The notes: generated from the sequence alone by a model not told the origin. A stretch of 64,000 bases of DNA from Sva-07 sp963710625 (GCA_963710625.1 CAVQBG010000012.1:3372-67371), one strand, 5' to 3'. Positions 20,101 through 27,873 are shown, counted from the stretch's first letter. Program-made: numbers and translations.

Positions 20101-23100
20101 AACCCGACGAACCCGTCGGCGTCACATCGACCGTCGCCGAACACACCGACGACCCATCACCCTGCGCCACACACACCGGCGACGAGAACGCCCCCACCGT
20201 CACATTCGACGGCGTCGAGTACAACGAGAACGACAGAACATCACCCTCGGCATCAGACCCACGCAACGTCACCGTGCCACCCGACGACGGCAACACCACC
20301 CGATCAGCAACCGCCACCGGCGCCTCATTGGTGACATTCACCGTCACAACGCCGGAGTCGCTCAGACCGTCGTTCACCCGATAACTGAACGAACCCGACG
20401 AACCCGTCGGCGTCACATCGACCGTCGCCGTACACACCGACGACCCATCACCCTGTGGAGTGCACACCGGCGACGAGAACGCCCCCACCGTCACATTCGA
20501 CGGCGTCGAGTACAACGAGAACGACAGAACATCACCCTCGGCATCAGACCCACGCAACGTCACCGTGCCACCCGACGACGGCAACACCACCCGATCAGCA
20601 ACCGCCACCGGCGCCTCATTGGTGACATTCACCGTCACAACGCCGGAGTCGCTCAGACCGTCGTTCACCCGATAACTGAACGAACCCGATGAACCCGTCG
20701 GCGTCACATCGACCGTCGCCGAACACACCGACGACCCATCACCCTGCGCCACACACACCGGCGACGAGAACGCCCCCACCGTCACATTCGACGGCGTCGA
20801 GTACAACGAGAACGACAGAACATCACCCTCGGCATCAGACCCACGCAACGTCACCGTGCCACCCGACGACGGCAACACCACCCGATCAGCAACCGCCACC
20901 GGCGCCTCATTGGTGACATTCACCGTCACAACGCCGGAGTCGCTCAGACCGTCGTTCACCCGATAACTGAACGAACCCGACGAACCCGTCGGCGTCACAT
21001 CGACCGTCGCCGTACACACCGACGACCCATCACCCTGTGGAGTGCACACCGGCGACGAGAACGCCCCCACCGTCACATTCGACGGCGTCGAGTACAACGA
21101 GAACGACAGAACATCACCCTCGGCATCAGACCCACGCAACGTCACCGTGCCACCCGACGACGGCAACACCACCCGATCAGCAACCGCCACCGGCACCGAG
21201 TTCGGGTTGGTGGTCGCCGCAACGATCGCCACGCTTGCAGAGGAGGACGTCACCCCGTCGCTGACGCTGAAGCTGACCGAACCAGACGTCGCCGACGGCG
21301 TGAACTCCACCGTTGCGGTGCAGACGTTCGATCCGTCGGCTTGTGCTGCACACGACGACGCCGAGACGTCCCCGACCGTGCCTCCGGAGACCGTGGCGAC
21401 CGACATCGCCAGCGAGTCACCGTTCGGATCGATCCCACGCAACGTCACCGTGACCGGCTCCGTGACGCCCGTCAGCCGGGCAGCGACGGGCGTCGGTGAC
21501 GGATTGCGGACGTCGACATACGCGGTGTTCGAGTTCGACACCCCGTCGCTCACCCGATACCCGAACGACGCATTCGTCGCATTCGTCAACGCCGACACGT
21601 CCACCGTCGCCGTACACACCGACGACCCATCACCCTGCGCCACACACGACGGCACCGAAATCGTCCCGACCGTCATGTACGACGCCGTCCCCACCAGCTC
21701 GAACGACAACTGATCACCATTCGGATCCACCGCCCTCAACGTCACCGTCGTCACCCCACCCGGCGACGCCACCACCTGTGCCCCAATCGCAGACGGCGAC
21801 GGATCGCGGACGTCGACATACGCGGTGTTCGAGTTCGACACCCCGTCGCTCACCCGATACCCGAACGACGCATTCGTCGCATTCGTCAACGCCGACACGT
21901 CCACCGTCGCCGTACACACCGACGACCCATCACCCTGCGCCACACACGACGGCACCGAAATCGTCCCGACCGTCATGTACGACGCCGTCCCCACCAGCTC
22001 GAACGACAACTGATCACCATTCGGATCCACCGCCCGCAACGTCACCGTCGTCACCCCACCCGGCGACGCCACCACCTGTGCCCCCAGCGCAGACGGCGAC
22101 GGATCGCGGACGTCGACATACGCGGTGTTCGAGTTCGACACCCCGTCGCTCACCCGATACCCGAACGACGCTGACTGCACGTTCGTCAACGCCGACACGT
22201 CCACCGTCGCCGTACACACCGACGACCCATCACCCTGCGCCACACACGACGGCACCGAAATCGTCCCGACCGTCATGTACGACGCCGTCCCCACCAGCTC
22301 GAACGACAACTGATCACCATTCGGATCCACCGCCCTCAACGTCACCGTCGTCACCCCACCCGGCGACGCAACCGCCTGCGCCCCCATCGCCACAGGCGCC
22401 GGATTCCGGACGTAGACGTATGCGGTCCCCGACGACGAGTACGCATCCGACACCGAATACCCGAAGTAGGCGTTGGACGCGATCGTCTCGGTGAATTCGA
22501 CGGTCGCGGTACACACGCTTGCGCCATCGGCCTGGGCGACGCAGGTGGGTGACGAGATCACATCGAGGGTGCCGCCGTACTCGGCGCCCGGCACGAAGGT
22601 CAGATCGTCGCCGTCGGGGTCGACGCCGCGCAGGGTCACCGTCGTCGTGGCACCCGGCGAGGCGACGAGTTCGGTGCCGATCGCCGAGGGAACGCCGTTG
22701 TCGGCGTAGATGTACCCCGTAGCGGTCGACGCCCCATCGTCGACCGTGAACGGGAAGTACCCGGACGCGGCGGTCAGCGCCGCGTTCACGGCGACCGTGC
22801 ACACCGTGCCGCCACCGGCCTGTGCCTCGCACACCGGAGCGGACGGTGAGTCGACCGTCATGTTGTATGGCGCGCCGACCGTGAACGTGAGGTCGTCGCC
22901 GTCGCTGTCGATGCCGCGTAGCGTGACCTGGCCGCCCACAGCAGGAAGGACCACCGTGTTTCCCACGGCCGCCGGCGCGGCGTTGCCCGCCTCACCGGCC
23001 GCTTCGACGACGGCGCCGCCCAGCGGCACGACCGGCGCGACGAGCGCGACCATCACCGCCGAGGCCACCAGTGCTCTCGCCGTGCGTCGCCGCCCGACCA

Positions 23101-23137
23101 CACCGTCATTCCGATTCGACTCGCTCCGCACGCCCAT
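13796..23137 (-). CDS. giant secreted repeat protein, N-terminal fragment (cadherin-like repeats, choice-of-anchor L)
   Basis: Predicted 3,113-residue ORF; true coding sense ends near 14182 and the last ~130 residues are out of frame. The ATG at 23137 has AAGGGG six bases upstream. An N-terminal signal peptide is clear (basic NRNDGVVGRRRTAR, then ALVASAVMVALVAPVVPLGG). About fifteen tandem modules of 90-100 residues follow, each with VTLRxxDPxGDxLxF and VCTATVxxTP patterns. Next are further Ig-like modules, a first choice-of-anchor L domain (FGSDEYPEYVGSSFNDAFLAEL), cadherin-like and PKD modules, and a second choice-of-anchor L domain (FASEEYPDYVSKPYNDGFLAEL). Known: such architectures are large extracellular adhesins or matrix proteins, often Ca-binding. 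It is preceded by the BTAD regulator on the same strand. Confidence 0.85.
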   Translation of the reverse strand: MGVRSESNRNDGVVGRRRTARALVASAVMVALVAPVVPLGGAVVEAAGEAGNAAPAAVGNTVVLPAVGGQVTLRGIDSDGDDLTFTVGAPYNMTVDSPSAPVCEAQAGGGTVCTVAVNAALTAASGYFPFTVDDGASTATGYIYADNGVPSAIGTELVASPGATTTVTLRGVDPDGDDLTFVPGAEYGGTLDVISSPTCVAQADGASVCTATVEFTETIASNAYFGYSVSDAYSSSGTAYVYVRNPAPVAMGAQAVASPGGVTTVTLRAVDPNGDQLSFELVGTASYMTVGTISVPSCVAQGDGSSVCTATVDVSALTNVQSASFGYRVSDGVSNSNTAYVDVRDPSPSALGAQVVASPGGVTTVTLRAVDPNGDQLSFELVGTASYMTVGTISVPSCVAQGDGSSVCTATVDVSALTNATNASFGYRVSDGVSNSNTAYVDVRDPSPSAIGAQVVASPGGVTTVTLRAVDPNGDQLSFELVGTASYMTVGTISVPSCVAQGDGSSVCTATVDVSALTNATNASFGYRVSDGVSNSNTAYVDVRNPSPTPVAARLTGVTEPVTVTLRGIDPNGDSLAMSVATVSGGTVGDVSASSCAAQADGSNVCTATVEFTPSATSGSVSFSVSDGVTSSSASVAIVAATTNPNSVPVAVADRVVLPSSGGTVTLRGSDAEGDVLSFSLYSTPSNVTVGAFSSPVCTPQGDGSSVCTATVDVTPTGSSGSFSYRVNDGLSDSGVVTVNVTNEAPVAVADRVVLPSSGGTVTLRGSDAEGDVLSFSLYSTPSNVTVGAFSSPVCVAQGDGSSVCSATVDVTPTGSSGSFSYRVNDGLSDSGVVTVNVTNEAPVAVADRVVLPSSGGTVTLRGSDAEGDVLSFSLYSTPSNVTVGAFSSPVCTPQGDGSSVCTATVDVTPTGSSGSFSYRVNDGLSDSGVVTVNVTNEAPVAVADRVVLPSSGGTVTLRGSDAEGDVLSFSLYSTPSNVTVGAFSSPVCVAQGDGSSVCSATVDVTPTGSSGSFQFQVSDELGTSTVASMNVVNPTPYAIVPDVVAGTSGADVTLRAVDPNGDPITFGVVDPAYGATVGAPGPVTCEAQADGSNYCSAVVTVQAENSGWSFSFTAGDGTSSATGYVSGSNITPAAADISIAVPSATTQITLIGTDPDGDDLTFTVTDPYNGDGTVGPVGPVTCDLQPDGSSLCTAEVPFTPGSLDTWDFNYEASDGASSSTAYIHVVRQTGADQPPDASYVYLDIVDGPNEITLTGTDPEGADVTFAIDTGPVNGTLGAISTPVCGGGQCTATVTYTPDGPLVDDSFTYIVNDGNLDSSPATVTLNGDQPPYAYWQTAKITSPTTALTLEGYDFEGATLTFAIDTDPTNGSVSLDGPPTCDGFGTCTQAATYTPDTGYTGGDEFTFTVSDAINTSDPATVTLTGNEIPYLVDVAPNRVVGTTTLTITVAEPDGDPMTVGLGTPPPGGSFGPLSALDCVGQPDGSDVCTATVDFTPDPAFFGYDNVEVTLDDGINPPVARSEVIQIGNRAPTTKTDVLMTDPDTAATVTVTANDRDPDGDPLALDASTDGAGGIAVCTDDGSGTVDCTYTPNPGFEGLDVFTYTLVDSYGATSIGRVEVTVQVGGSGVTPTDCPTVASALDGGGIITGESWVECSSPTANGVVQQLTPLLDPASGSALLLTSGDRDVAPGPSYGSGSGRSNGTSVRGANDVSILAVDLDIPDGPTCLRFDVVFGSDEYPEYVGSSFNDAFLAELDPATPWSVSGSDITAPDNFAFDPEGNVLSINSTFFAADRVVVEPDHGMEYDGATQRLVVQTPITAGAHTLYLTIFDAGDGILDTAALVDNLRAVVPGPEGCTQGANRPPVVTGAAVTIDEDTTASITIDAVDDDGDMLTAEVSAALHGTTTVAGPVVCTAGVCQIPISYVPDPDANVDLVGEDSFVVTVSDGNGGIASGTVTVTITPIPDPPTAAAMVVSTDEDTPLDLTLVGADADGTPVTFALTDLPLHGSVDCVDAACTYTPAANYAGPDGFGYTVSSGGDTVAGTVSIDVVEVNDDPVAVIDAASTTLPEGTSLGLDATASSDVDGTIVGYLWQVTAGGTITDPTSATPTLNGVDDAAVTVTLTVTDDDGATNVTTSVFTVTNVSPTVDAGADLGIQPGELASLTVDFTDPGIIDTHTATVDWGEGAGAEDVGVVSTPSFEVSHTYATEGEYTVEVCVADNFPESTCDSVLVVVELVNVPPTVLAGGPYTLTEGDVGLLAGSVVDTDGNLDPSTILWSSDGGAQVGFGDATAVDSTVTGFQDGVFSLTLSASDLLGAPGSASTTLTVTNEPPTISSYVVTDGVAEGSTVALNAVFSDPGTFDTHTATVDWTYPSTAVPVAVDDVADLVSTTHVYPQDGTYDVQLCITDDDETTCQTTQITVVNVAPTVDSVSGGSVVNGAAFDLTATFSDPGADSFTATIDWENDGIDDELVDPANSPITSSHTYPGVGLYTVEVCVFDGIASACATATVDVTAFNQAPIAIDDFVDVAEGTGDRVLDVLANDTDPESTPLSIVSNTDPGAGTVTCGTDDCTFNAPGGFVGTTTFDYTISDGEKQDTATVTIDVIGCADLTGAFSESNVTVTGYEWLECASPAASATAGPDLTPLLVPDGTLAQLTTGLASESFGTPGDVADENLGQQFRGAFDASVLRLDLDIPLDTNCLAFDVVFASEEYPDYVSKPYNDGFLAELGASTWSVAGSTIVAPDNFAFDGDNEYISVKGSFFDPGRVVTDTGMSYNGSTAVLRVQTPISTGPNSLFLSIFDGADAFESSAALIERLEAFQSNQCNPGAGQPPIAVDDDYTVDEDSATLLDVVANDVDPEGAAVTIFDVVTPPQHGTVVPNAERTAYTYIPAFNYYGPDSFEYSITDIANASETEPVADVSIGAVTLRVDEVNDVPYAYPDSAAATGSLVTIDVLANDSDADTTDGISISSHTNALFGTVTCSTTCTYDAAGRLRRPRPFHVHDRRRRAARLRGPGARATWCDRHDDGVHQQHRAAGRQHPTGRRRRWAVHGRRVPSGAVRPDGARRLGLVRPGRHVRLLFVVRRAEPACQPDRRHHGVARLRHDDQRLLQRLPDRV
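20101..21193 (-). repeat. 291-bp tandem coding repeats, nearly identical (3.7 copies, ABAB order)
   Basis: Units begin at 20101, 20392, 20683 and 20974, an exact 291-bp (97-residue) period inside the giant gene. Copies 1 and 3 carry VCVAQGDGSSVCSATV. Copies 2 and 4 carry VCTPQGDGSSVCTATV. The rest of the unit is almost invariant. The alternation points to duplication of a two-unit 582-bp block. Copy 4 diverges after about 21193. Confidence 0.95.
21500..22399 (-). repeat. 300-bp tandem coding repeats (3 copies)
   Basis: Three units with an exact 300-bp (100-residue) period inside the giant gene, carrying VTTVTLRAVDPNGDQLSFELVG and YMTVGTISVPSCVAQGDGSS-type blocks. Two units are almost identical. 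The third differs mainly in a short patch near 22170 (VQSASFGY in place of ATNASFGY). Confidence 0.95.
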
Positions 23138-23345
23138 CCCGATCCCCTTGCTGCAAGTACGACGAGGGCCGTTTCTACGGGGTCGGCGTTACGGCCGCGC
23201 TACACGCGCGCTCCACCGGAACTGATCACCAGCAAACCTCGAGTACAGGTTGAGGTTTCGGTCATCGCGCCTGGTCACGCACCGGATTCAGCCCACCGCG
23301 CTGAGCGTCGGCCGCGGCCCCTGACCGTTCCCGATGGTCGTCAGT

Positions 23346-26300
23346 TCACCGCGGATGGGGACGGGTCTGCCGGACGGCCTCGTCCATCCACCACGACATG
23401 CCTCGGTCACGCTCGAGCGCTGCTGCCGATTCGAAGGCCTCGACCCTCGCGCCCGGATCCCCGGAGCACGAGTCCATGAACGCCATCGCCAGATCGACCG
23501 TCCCGAAGTACGCAACGCCATGGACTGCGAGGCCGGTACCGCGTCGCTTGCGGAGGTGGCGTGTCAGGTGCCTGCTCGCTGCGGCAACCACCTCGGGTTC
23601 GCCCAACTCACCGGCCAGGCGAGCCGTCAATGCCGCGACGGCGGGCCAGGTCTGGGCGCTCGATTCCAGCAGCGCATCGAACGCGTCGAGTCGATCGAAC
23701 ATCTCGCATGCGACGACCCGATCGCCGGCCTGCATCGCGGCGTGCGCTGCCAACACGATGGTGAGTGGCGACGCGTCGCCACGCCGGCCGAGCGCGGTCA
23801 GGACCTCCGAGAGCGGGCCGAACTCGCGGCGTTGCCACATCAGCAGCGATTGCTGGAGACGGGCGACCGGCTCGGCCATCTCGACGCTCATCCGATGCCC
23901 GAACGACGCCGCATCGGCGGCGACCTCAGCGGCCGACTCGAGGTCGCCGCTCGCCAGCTGCATCGCAGCCTTCGACGCAAGCACCGTCCAACGGAGGTCG
24001 GGCCGCGGCATGATCTCCGCAACATCAGCGAGTGAATCCCTCGCAGCGGCGACATCGTCGAGCGAGCCGGAGACGAACGCCTCCCCGAGAGCGAGCAGGG
24101 CCACACCGGCCTCGGCGACCACATCGCCGGTGAGGGCAGCATGCCCGCGCAGCAGTCCGAACGCCGAGGACGGAAACGGATGACCGATCAGATGGGTGGC
24201 CTGCACGCGCACCGACAGCACCAGCGCCCGCAGCGACGACGACGGCGATCCGGCCAACTCGCGTTGCGCCTGATCGAGCAGGTCCATTGCGTCGGCGAGT
24301 TCGCCCAGATTGAGGTGGTGATGCGCTGCCCAACACTGCAGTTGGATCCTTCGCCGATGTTCGTCGGCCGGGAGCAGTCGCAGCATCTCCTCGGCCTGCT
24401 CGATCTGACGAGCAGCCGAGGTCCCTCCGAGCGCCGAAGGACCCGACGCCAGCAGTGCGTCGCTGCGAAGCGGCGGATCGTCGATGACGCTCGTCCGATC
24501 GAGGACGATGGCATGCAGCGCTCGACCCCGATCGACCTGACCGGTCGCGAGGAGCACGGTGGCGACCTGCAGCAACGCGGCCACCGCGACCGCATCGGAA
24601 CGTTCCGTTCCGACGACTTCGAGATATCGGTCGGCGAGAACCAGCGCGCTCCCGTAGTCCACCGCCGCGAGCAGGTGGCGCAACGCGTCTCCCGTCGTCT
24701 GATCGACGACTCGACGCGCTGACTCGTCGGACGGATACGGCAGCGCAAGGAGCTGCTCCGCGATCAGTGACGCGGGCGCACCCTCGATGCGGAGCGCGTC
24801 GACGAGGCGGCATCGAAGGGCCGACGCTTCGGGCTCGGCGAGACTGGTCTCGAGCGCTCCCGAGATCAGCGCGTGCCTGAATCGCAGACCATGGGAGTCG
24901 GGTGGATCGAGAATGCCACGCTGTGCGAGCTCCTGCGCCGCGGACCGCACCTCGTCCGAACTCGAGGAGCACACACGAGCGAGCACGTCGACAGGCACGT
25001 CGCTTCCGGCGACGAGCAGCGTGTTGCAGACCTGGCGGGCCGTCTCGGACACCTGGCCGAGCCGACCGACGATCAGCGTCGCAAGTCGATCGGAGACGCA
25101 GCCGAGCTGGTCGAACCGGTCGTCGCGGAGCAACTCGACACAGAACAGCGGATTTCCCCCCGACAGTCGGTGCACCCGGTCGACCAGTTCGTCGAAGTTC
25201 TCGGAGTCACTCCTGCCGAACGCCACCGCGAGTGACTTGATCTCGTGTTCCTCGAACGGCTCGAGCGAGATGAAGAGACTGGGAGCGAGAACCGCGAGGT
25301 GCTCCAGCAGATGAGTGAGCGGCCGATGTGAGGTGTCGGAGCGACAGCCGAGCAACCACGACACGCGTTGCGGGCTCCGATCAGTGATGAATTCGATCAA
25401 CGACGCGGTCTCGTCATCGGCCAGGTGCAGGTCGTCGGCCACGACGACGAGCGCACGGTGCTGCGCGATCTCCTCGATCTGGCGAGCGATCGCGATGCGC
25501 AGCTCGAAACCCCGAGACAAGGGATCCGCAATCGAGTTCTTCTCGGTTCGGAGATCGATCCCGAGGCCCCTGGCGAGGTCGAACACGAACTGCCCTCCAC
25601 TCATCGGACCGTCGCTGCACGCCGCATACACCACATCGGCGCCACTCGACGCCGTGCGGTTCACCGCCGCGGCCATGAGATGGGTCTTGCCGCTTCCCGG
25701 CGGCCCGGCAACGCACGCAGCTCGGACCGATTCACCAGCCGATCCACCGATGATCGAACGCAGATCGGCCAGGTGATCCTCACGCCCGACGAACGGCATC
25801 GCACCGAGCTTCAGGAAACGATCCGTCATCGGGGTCAGGCGGGACTCCGGCGCGGCGGGCGCCCCGACGGCCAGCTCGTCATCGTGATTGAGGATCAGTT
25901 GCTGGACATGCTCCAACCGGGGACTCGGCCGGAGACCCAACTCCTCCCGGAGGAGACGCTCGTGCTGGCGATACGCCGCGAGAGCCTCGACCTGTCGACC
26001 CGACTGGTACAACGCGATCGCCACCGATGCCACGAGGCTCTCGGACAGCGGATCATCTCGGACGGCTGCTTCGAGTTCTGGAACCACGGCGGGCCCGCGG
26101 CCGAGAGCGACCTCCGCTTCGAAGTACCGCTCGACCGCCCGGTCGCGCAGCGCCATCAGCCGTCCGATCTCGGCGGCGAGGAACGAGCTGTCGGCGACGT
26201 CACCGAACGGGTCGCCGCGCCACAGATCGAGGGCCTCACGGAGCGCGATCGCGGCGGCGTTCGGATCCCCGGGACGCTCCGACTGTCCGCGCGCCACGGC

Positions 26301-26627
26301 AGTCTCGAAGCGATCGATGTCGAGTTCGAACATGTCCGGCGTGACCGCATACCCGGCGCCGCGGTGCACGACCACCCGTGCGTCGTCGTCATCGTCACCC
26401 AACGCCTGTCGGAGCCTGACGACCGCCACTCGCAATGCAGAGTCCGAGAGATCGCGATCAGGCCAGACGTCGTGGCGCAGCTGCGACGCCTGAACCACGC
26501 CGCCCCGTTCGAGCACCAGACGGAGCAGCAGCGCGCGTTGACGTACTCCACCCAGTGACAACGGCTTTCCGCCCCGGTACGCCCGGACGGGACCGAGCAC
26601 GTCGAGTTCGATGCGTCCGCCCGACAC
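23346..26627 (-). CDS. AfsR/SARP-like transcriptional regulator with BTAD, AAA ATPase and TPR-like repeats
   Basis: Predicted 1,093-residue multidomain activator. Residues 1-90 are an OmpR/PhoB-type winged helix (IELDVLGPVRAYRGGKPLSLGG, VVRLRQALGDDDDDARVVVHR). Residues about 100-245 are a bacterial transcriptional activator domain (BTAD: ALDLWRGDPFGDVAD, EAVALYQSGRQVEALAAYRQ-like). From about residue 280 is an AAA_16-type ATPase with GREDHLADL, Walker A GPPGSGKTH and Walker B-like ALVVVADDLHLAD. The remainder is alpha-helical, TPR-like. Known: AfsR-type proteins use ATP and ligand or partner sensing to activate secondary-metabolite or surface programmes. The GTG at 26627 is chosen because TATGAT lies 6 nt upstream and the DNA-binding domain begins at once; the longer frame to 27230 is non-coding in character. 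It may control the giant gene just downstream, but no target is proven. Confidence 0.9.
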   Translation of the reverse strand: MSGGRIELDVLGPVRAYRGGKPLSLGGVRQRALLLRLVLERGGVVQASQLRHDVWPDRDLSDSALRVAVVRLRQALGDDDDDARVVVHRGAGYAVTPDMFELDIDRFETAVARGQSERPGDPNAAAIALREALDLWRGDPFGDVADSSFLAAEIGRLMALRDRAVERYFEAEVALGRGPAVVPELEAAVRDDPLSESLVASVAIALYQSGRQVEALAAYRQHERLLREELGLRPSPRLEHVQQLILNHDDELAVGAPAAPESRLTPMTDRFLKLGAMPFVGREDHLADLRSIIGGSAGESVRAACVAGPPGSGKTHLMAAAVNRTASSGADVVYAACSDGPMSGGQFVFDLARGLGIDLRTEKNSIADPLSRGFELRIAIARQIEEIAQHRALVVVADDLHLADDETASLIEFITDRSPQRVSWLLGCRSDTSHRPLTHLLEHLAVLAPSLFISLEPFEEHEIKSLAVAFGRSDSENFDELVDRVHRLSGGNPLFCVELLRDDRFDQLGCVSDRLATLIVGRLGQVSETARQVCNTLLVAGSDVPVDVLARVCSSSSDEVRSAAQELAQRGILDPPDSHGLRFRHALISGALETSLAEPEASALRCRLVDALRIEGAPASLIAEQLLALPYPSDESARRVVDQTTGDALRHLLAAVDYGSALVLADRYLEVVGTERSDAVAVAALLQVATVLLATGQVDRGRALHAIVLDRTSVIDDPPLRSDALLASGPSALGGTSAARQIEQAEEMLRLLPADEHRRRIQLQCWAAHHHLNLGELADAMDLLDQAQRELAGSPSSSLRALVLSVRVQATHLIGHPFPSSAFGLLRGHAALTGDVVAEAGVALLALGEAFVSGSLDDVAAARDSLADVAEIMPRPDLRWTVLASKAAMQLASGDLESAAEVAADAASFGHRMSVEMAEPVARLQQSLLMWQRREFGPLSEVLTALGRRGDASPLTIVLAAHAAMQAGDRVVACEMFDRLDAFDALLESSAQTWPAVAALTARLAGELGEPEVVAAASRHLTRHLRKRRGTGLAVHGVAYFGTVDLAMAFMDSCSGDPGARVEAFESAAALERDRGMSWWMDEAVRQTRPHPR

Positions 26628-26633
26628 GTGGCG

Positions 26634-26639
26634 ATCATA
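26634..26639 (-). promoter_or_regulatory. -10 box of the BTAD regulator (leaderless)
   Basis: TATGAT on the minus strand, 6 nt before the GTG at 26627. The predicted transcription start is at the start codon. Confidence 0.6.
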
Positions 26640-27098
26640 GGCAATCGTCGGCGTACCGATCGACGGCGACCCTCGTCGACGCGACACCGACTCGAGCCGA
26701 TCGCTGCGCACGCCCCGCGTTGTCACGGGCCAACCGCAGTGATCCCCGATGAATCCATCTCTGCCCCTTCCCCAACACCATCGTGTCGACGACCCGACAG
26801 CGCAAACATAGATCGCCGAGGACGGGGGCTCGACAAAGAGCCCGCAGCCTCGTCGAACGGGCGACGAGCGCGCCCTCGAACATTCGCCCGCCCGCTGTGC
26901 TCGGCAACGTCCAGGTCGATAGCCTGACAATGCTCTGATATTCGGCGGGAGCACACGAACCGTTCCCTTTGTGACCCGCGATGACAATTTCCCCAACCTC
27001 GGCGACAACCTCGACCTCGATGTTTGGTCGGCGCGGCGGATCTCACGAGGCCGCCCATCCCACACCTCGTGTTCACGACCGGGCAAGCTGGTGAATCG
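26640..27098. other. divergent intergenic region without recognised gene
   Basis: About 460 bp between the BTAD regulator and the small membrane protein. Long frames cross it, but their translations are Arg/Ser-rich and unlike any family I know. It is somewhat AT-richer near 26935-27000. No hairpin or convincing promoter pair was found apart from the -10 box at 26634. Confidence 0.4.
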
Positions 27099-27269
27099 AT
27101 GACGCCGTTGATGCTCATTCTCATCATCTGGATCTCGCTCGGAGTCGGCGTGCTCTTCCTGCTCAACCTGACGAAATGGGCATTTCGGACCCTTCTGTCG
27201 AAGCCGTCCGGCGATGAGCTCATCGAGCACTCCTGGCGGGCGCCCGACAAGGCCAAGACCACACCCTGA
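27099..27269 (+). CDS. small single-pass membrane protein
   Basis: Predicted 56 residues from the ATG at 27099: a short N-terminus, one strongly hydrophobic segment (LMLILIIWISLGVGVLFLLNL, residues 4-24), then a soluble basic/acidic tail (WAFRTLLSKPSGDELIEHSWRAP). A longer frame from 27024 adds residues that look non-coding. The upstream TGGTGA is only a weak ribosome site. No family is recognised. The strongest argument for reality is the compact hydrophobic-then-charged design. It is convergent with the sugar transferase gene. Confidence 0.5.
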   Translation: MTPLMLILIIWISLGVGVLFLLNLTKWAFRTLLSKPSGDELIEHSWRAPDKAKTTP

Positions 27270-27308
27270 CGTCGGAGCGATCCTTCTCCGAGCGGGGCCC
27301 TTCTCCGT

Positions 27309-27773
27309 TCACTGGCGCAACCCCTGCCACGTGCCGATGAGACCGGGCGGCACGCTCAGCCGGGCATCGAGATCGTCGATCCCCAGCTCGGCAGACGACG
27401 GTGGCAACGGAGGTGGCCCGATGACCCTCATCTCACCGCGGACGACGTTCCACAACTTGGGCAAGTCGTCGACCGACGTGGCGTGCAGAATCCGGCCGAC
27501 CACCGAGGCGGGCGGCGCAACATCGAGTTCGGACACCCCGTCGCGCTCGTCATCGATCGACGAGATCCGAAGCGTGAGCATCTCGAAGTGTTCACCGTCC
27601 TTGCCGAGGCGCTCCCGCCGCTGGAACACGGGCCCGTCCCCGCCGAGCCGGACGGCGATCGCGGCGACGATCACGATGGGGAGCGTGAGGAGCAGCGCCG
27701 GGACGGCGACGAGCAGGTCGACGGCGCGTCCGAGCAGTCGGTGATCACGTCTGTCAGTTCCCGTGCCGTCCAC
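27309..27773 (-). CDS. short, diverged sugar transferase (PglC-like PF02397)
   Basis: About 154 residues from a GTG at 27773. A reentrant membrane helix (RLLGRAVDLLVAVPALLLTLP) is followed by a phosphoglycosyl transferase core: PVFQRRERLGKDGEHFEMLTLR, SVDDLPKLWNVVRGEMRVIGP. Several usual residues have changed: GPRP reads GPPP, KxRSM/T reads TLRI, and the DPRxTxxGxxLR stretch is replaced. The enzyme may have altered substrate use or be decaying. The ATG at 27830 is also in frame, but it falls inside the likely -10 box TATGGT, so the GTG after it is preferred; an even longer frame to 27977 is unlikely. It shares its upstream element with the full-length transferase at 5721-7289. Confidence 0.7.
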   Translation of the reverse strand: MDGTGTDRRDHRLLGRAVDLLVAVPALLLTLPIVIVAAIAVRLGGDGPVFQRRERLGKDGEHFEMLTLRISSIDDERDGVSELDVAPPASVVGRILHATSVDDLPKLWNVVRGEMRVIGPPPLPPSSAELGIDDLDARLSVPPGLIGTWQGLRQ

Positions 27774-27825
27774 GTACCGTTGACCCGTCCCGTCCGTCTT
27801 CGAGTTTAGTCCCGACTGACCAGAC

Positions 27826-27873
27826 ACCATAGACCTGGCACCACTGTTCGTGGTCGAACATTCCGTCAGGGTT
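27826..27873 (-). promoter_or_regulatory. composite regulatory element upstream of the short sugar transferase
   Basis: Reading toward the gene: AACCCTGACG (27873-27864), 9 nt, ACCAC-N5-GTGGT (27854-27840), 8 nt, TATGGT (27831-27826). Order and spacing match the element at 7326-7372. Confidence 0.5.

Noticed and set aside
20101..22399. CRISPR-like regular repeats
   Set aside because: The periods (291 and 300 bp) are whole coding modules in frame; no short direct repeats with unique spacers and no cas genes.
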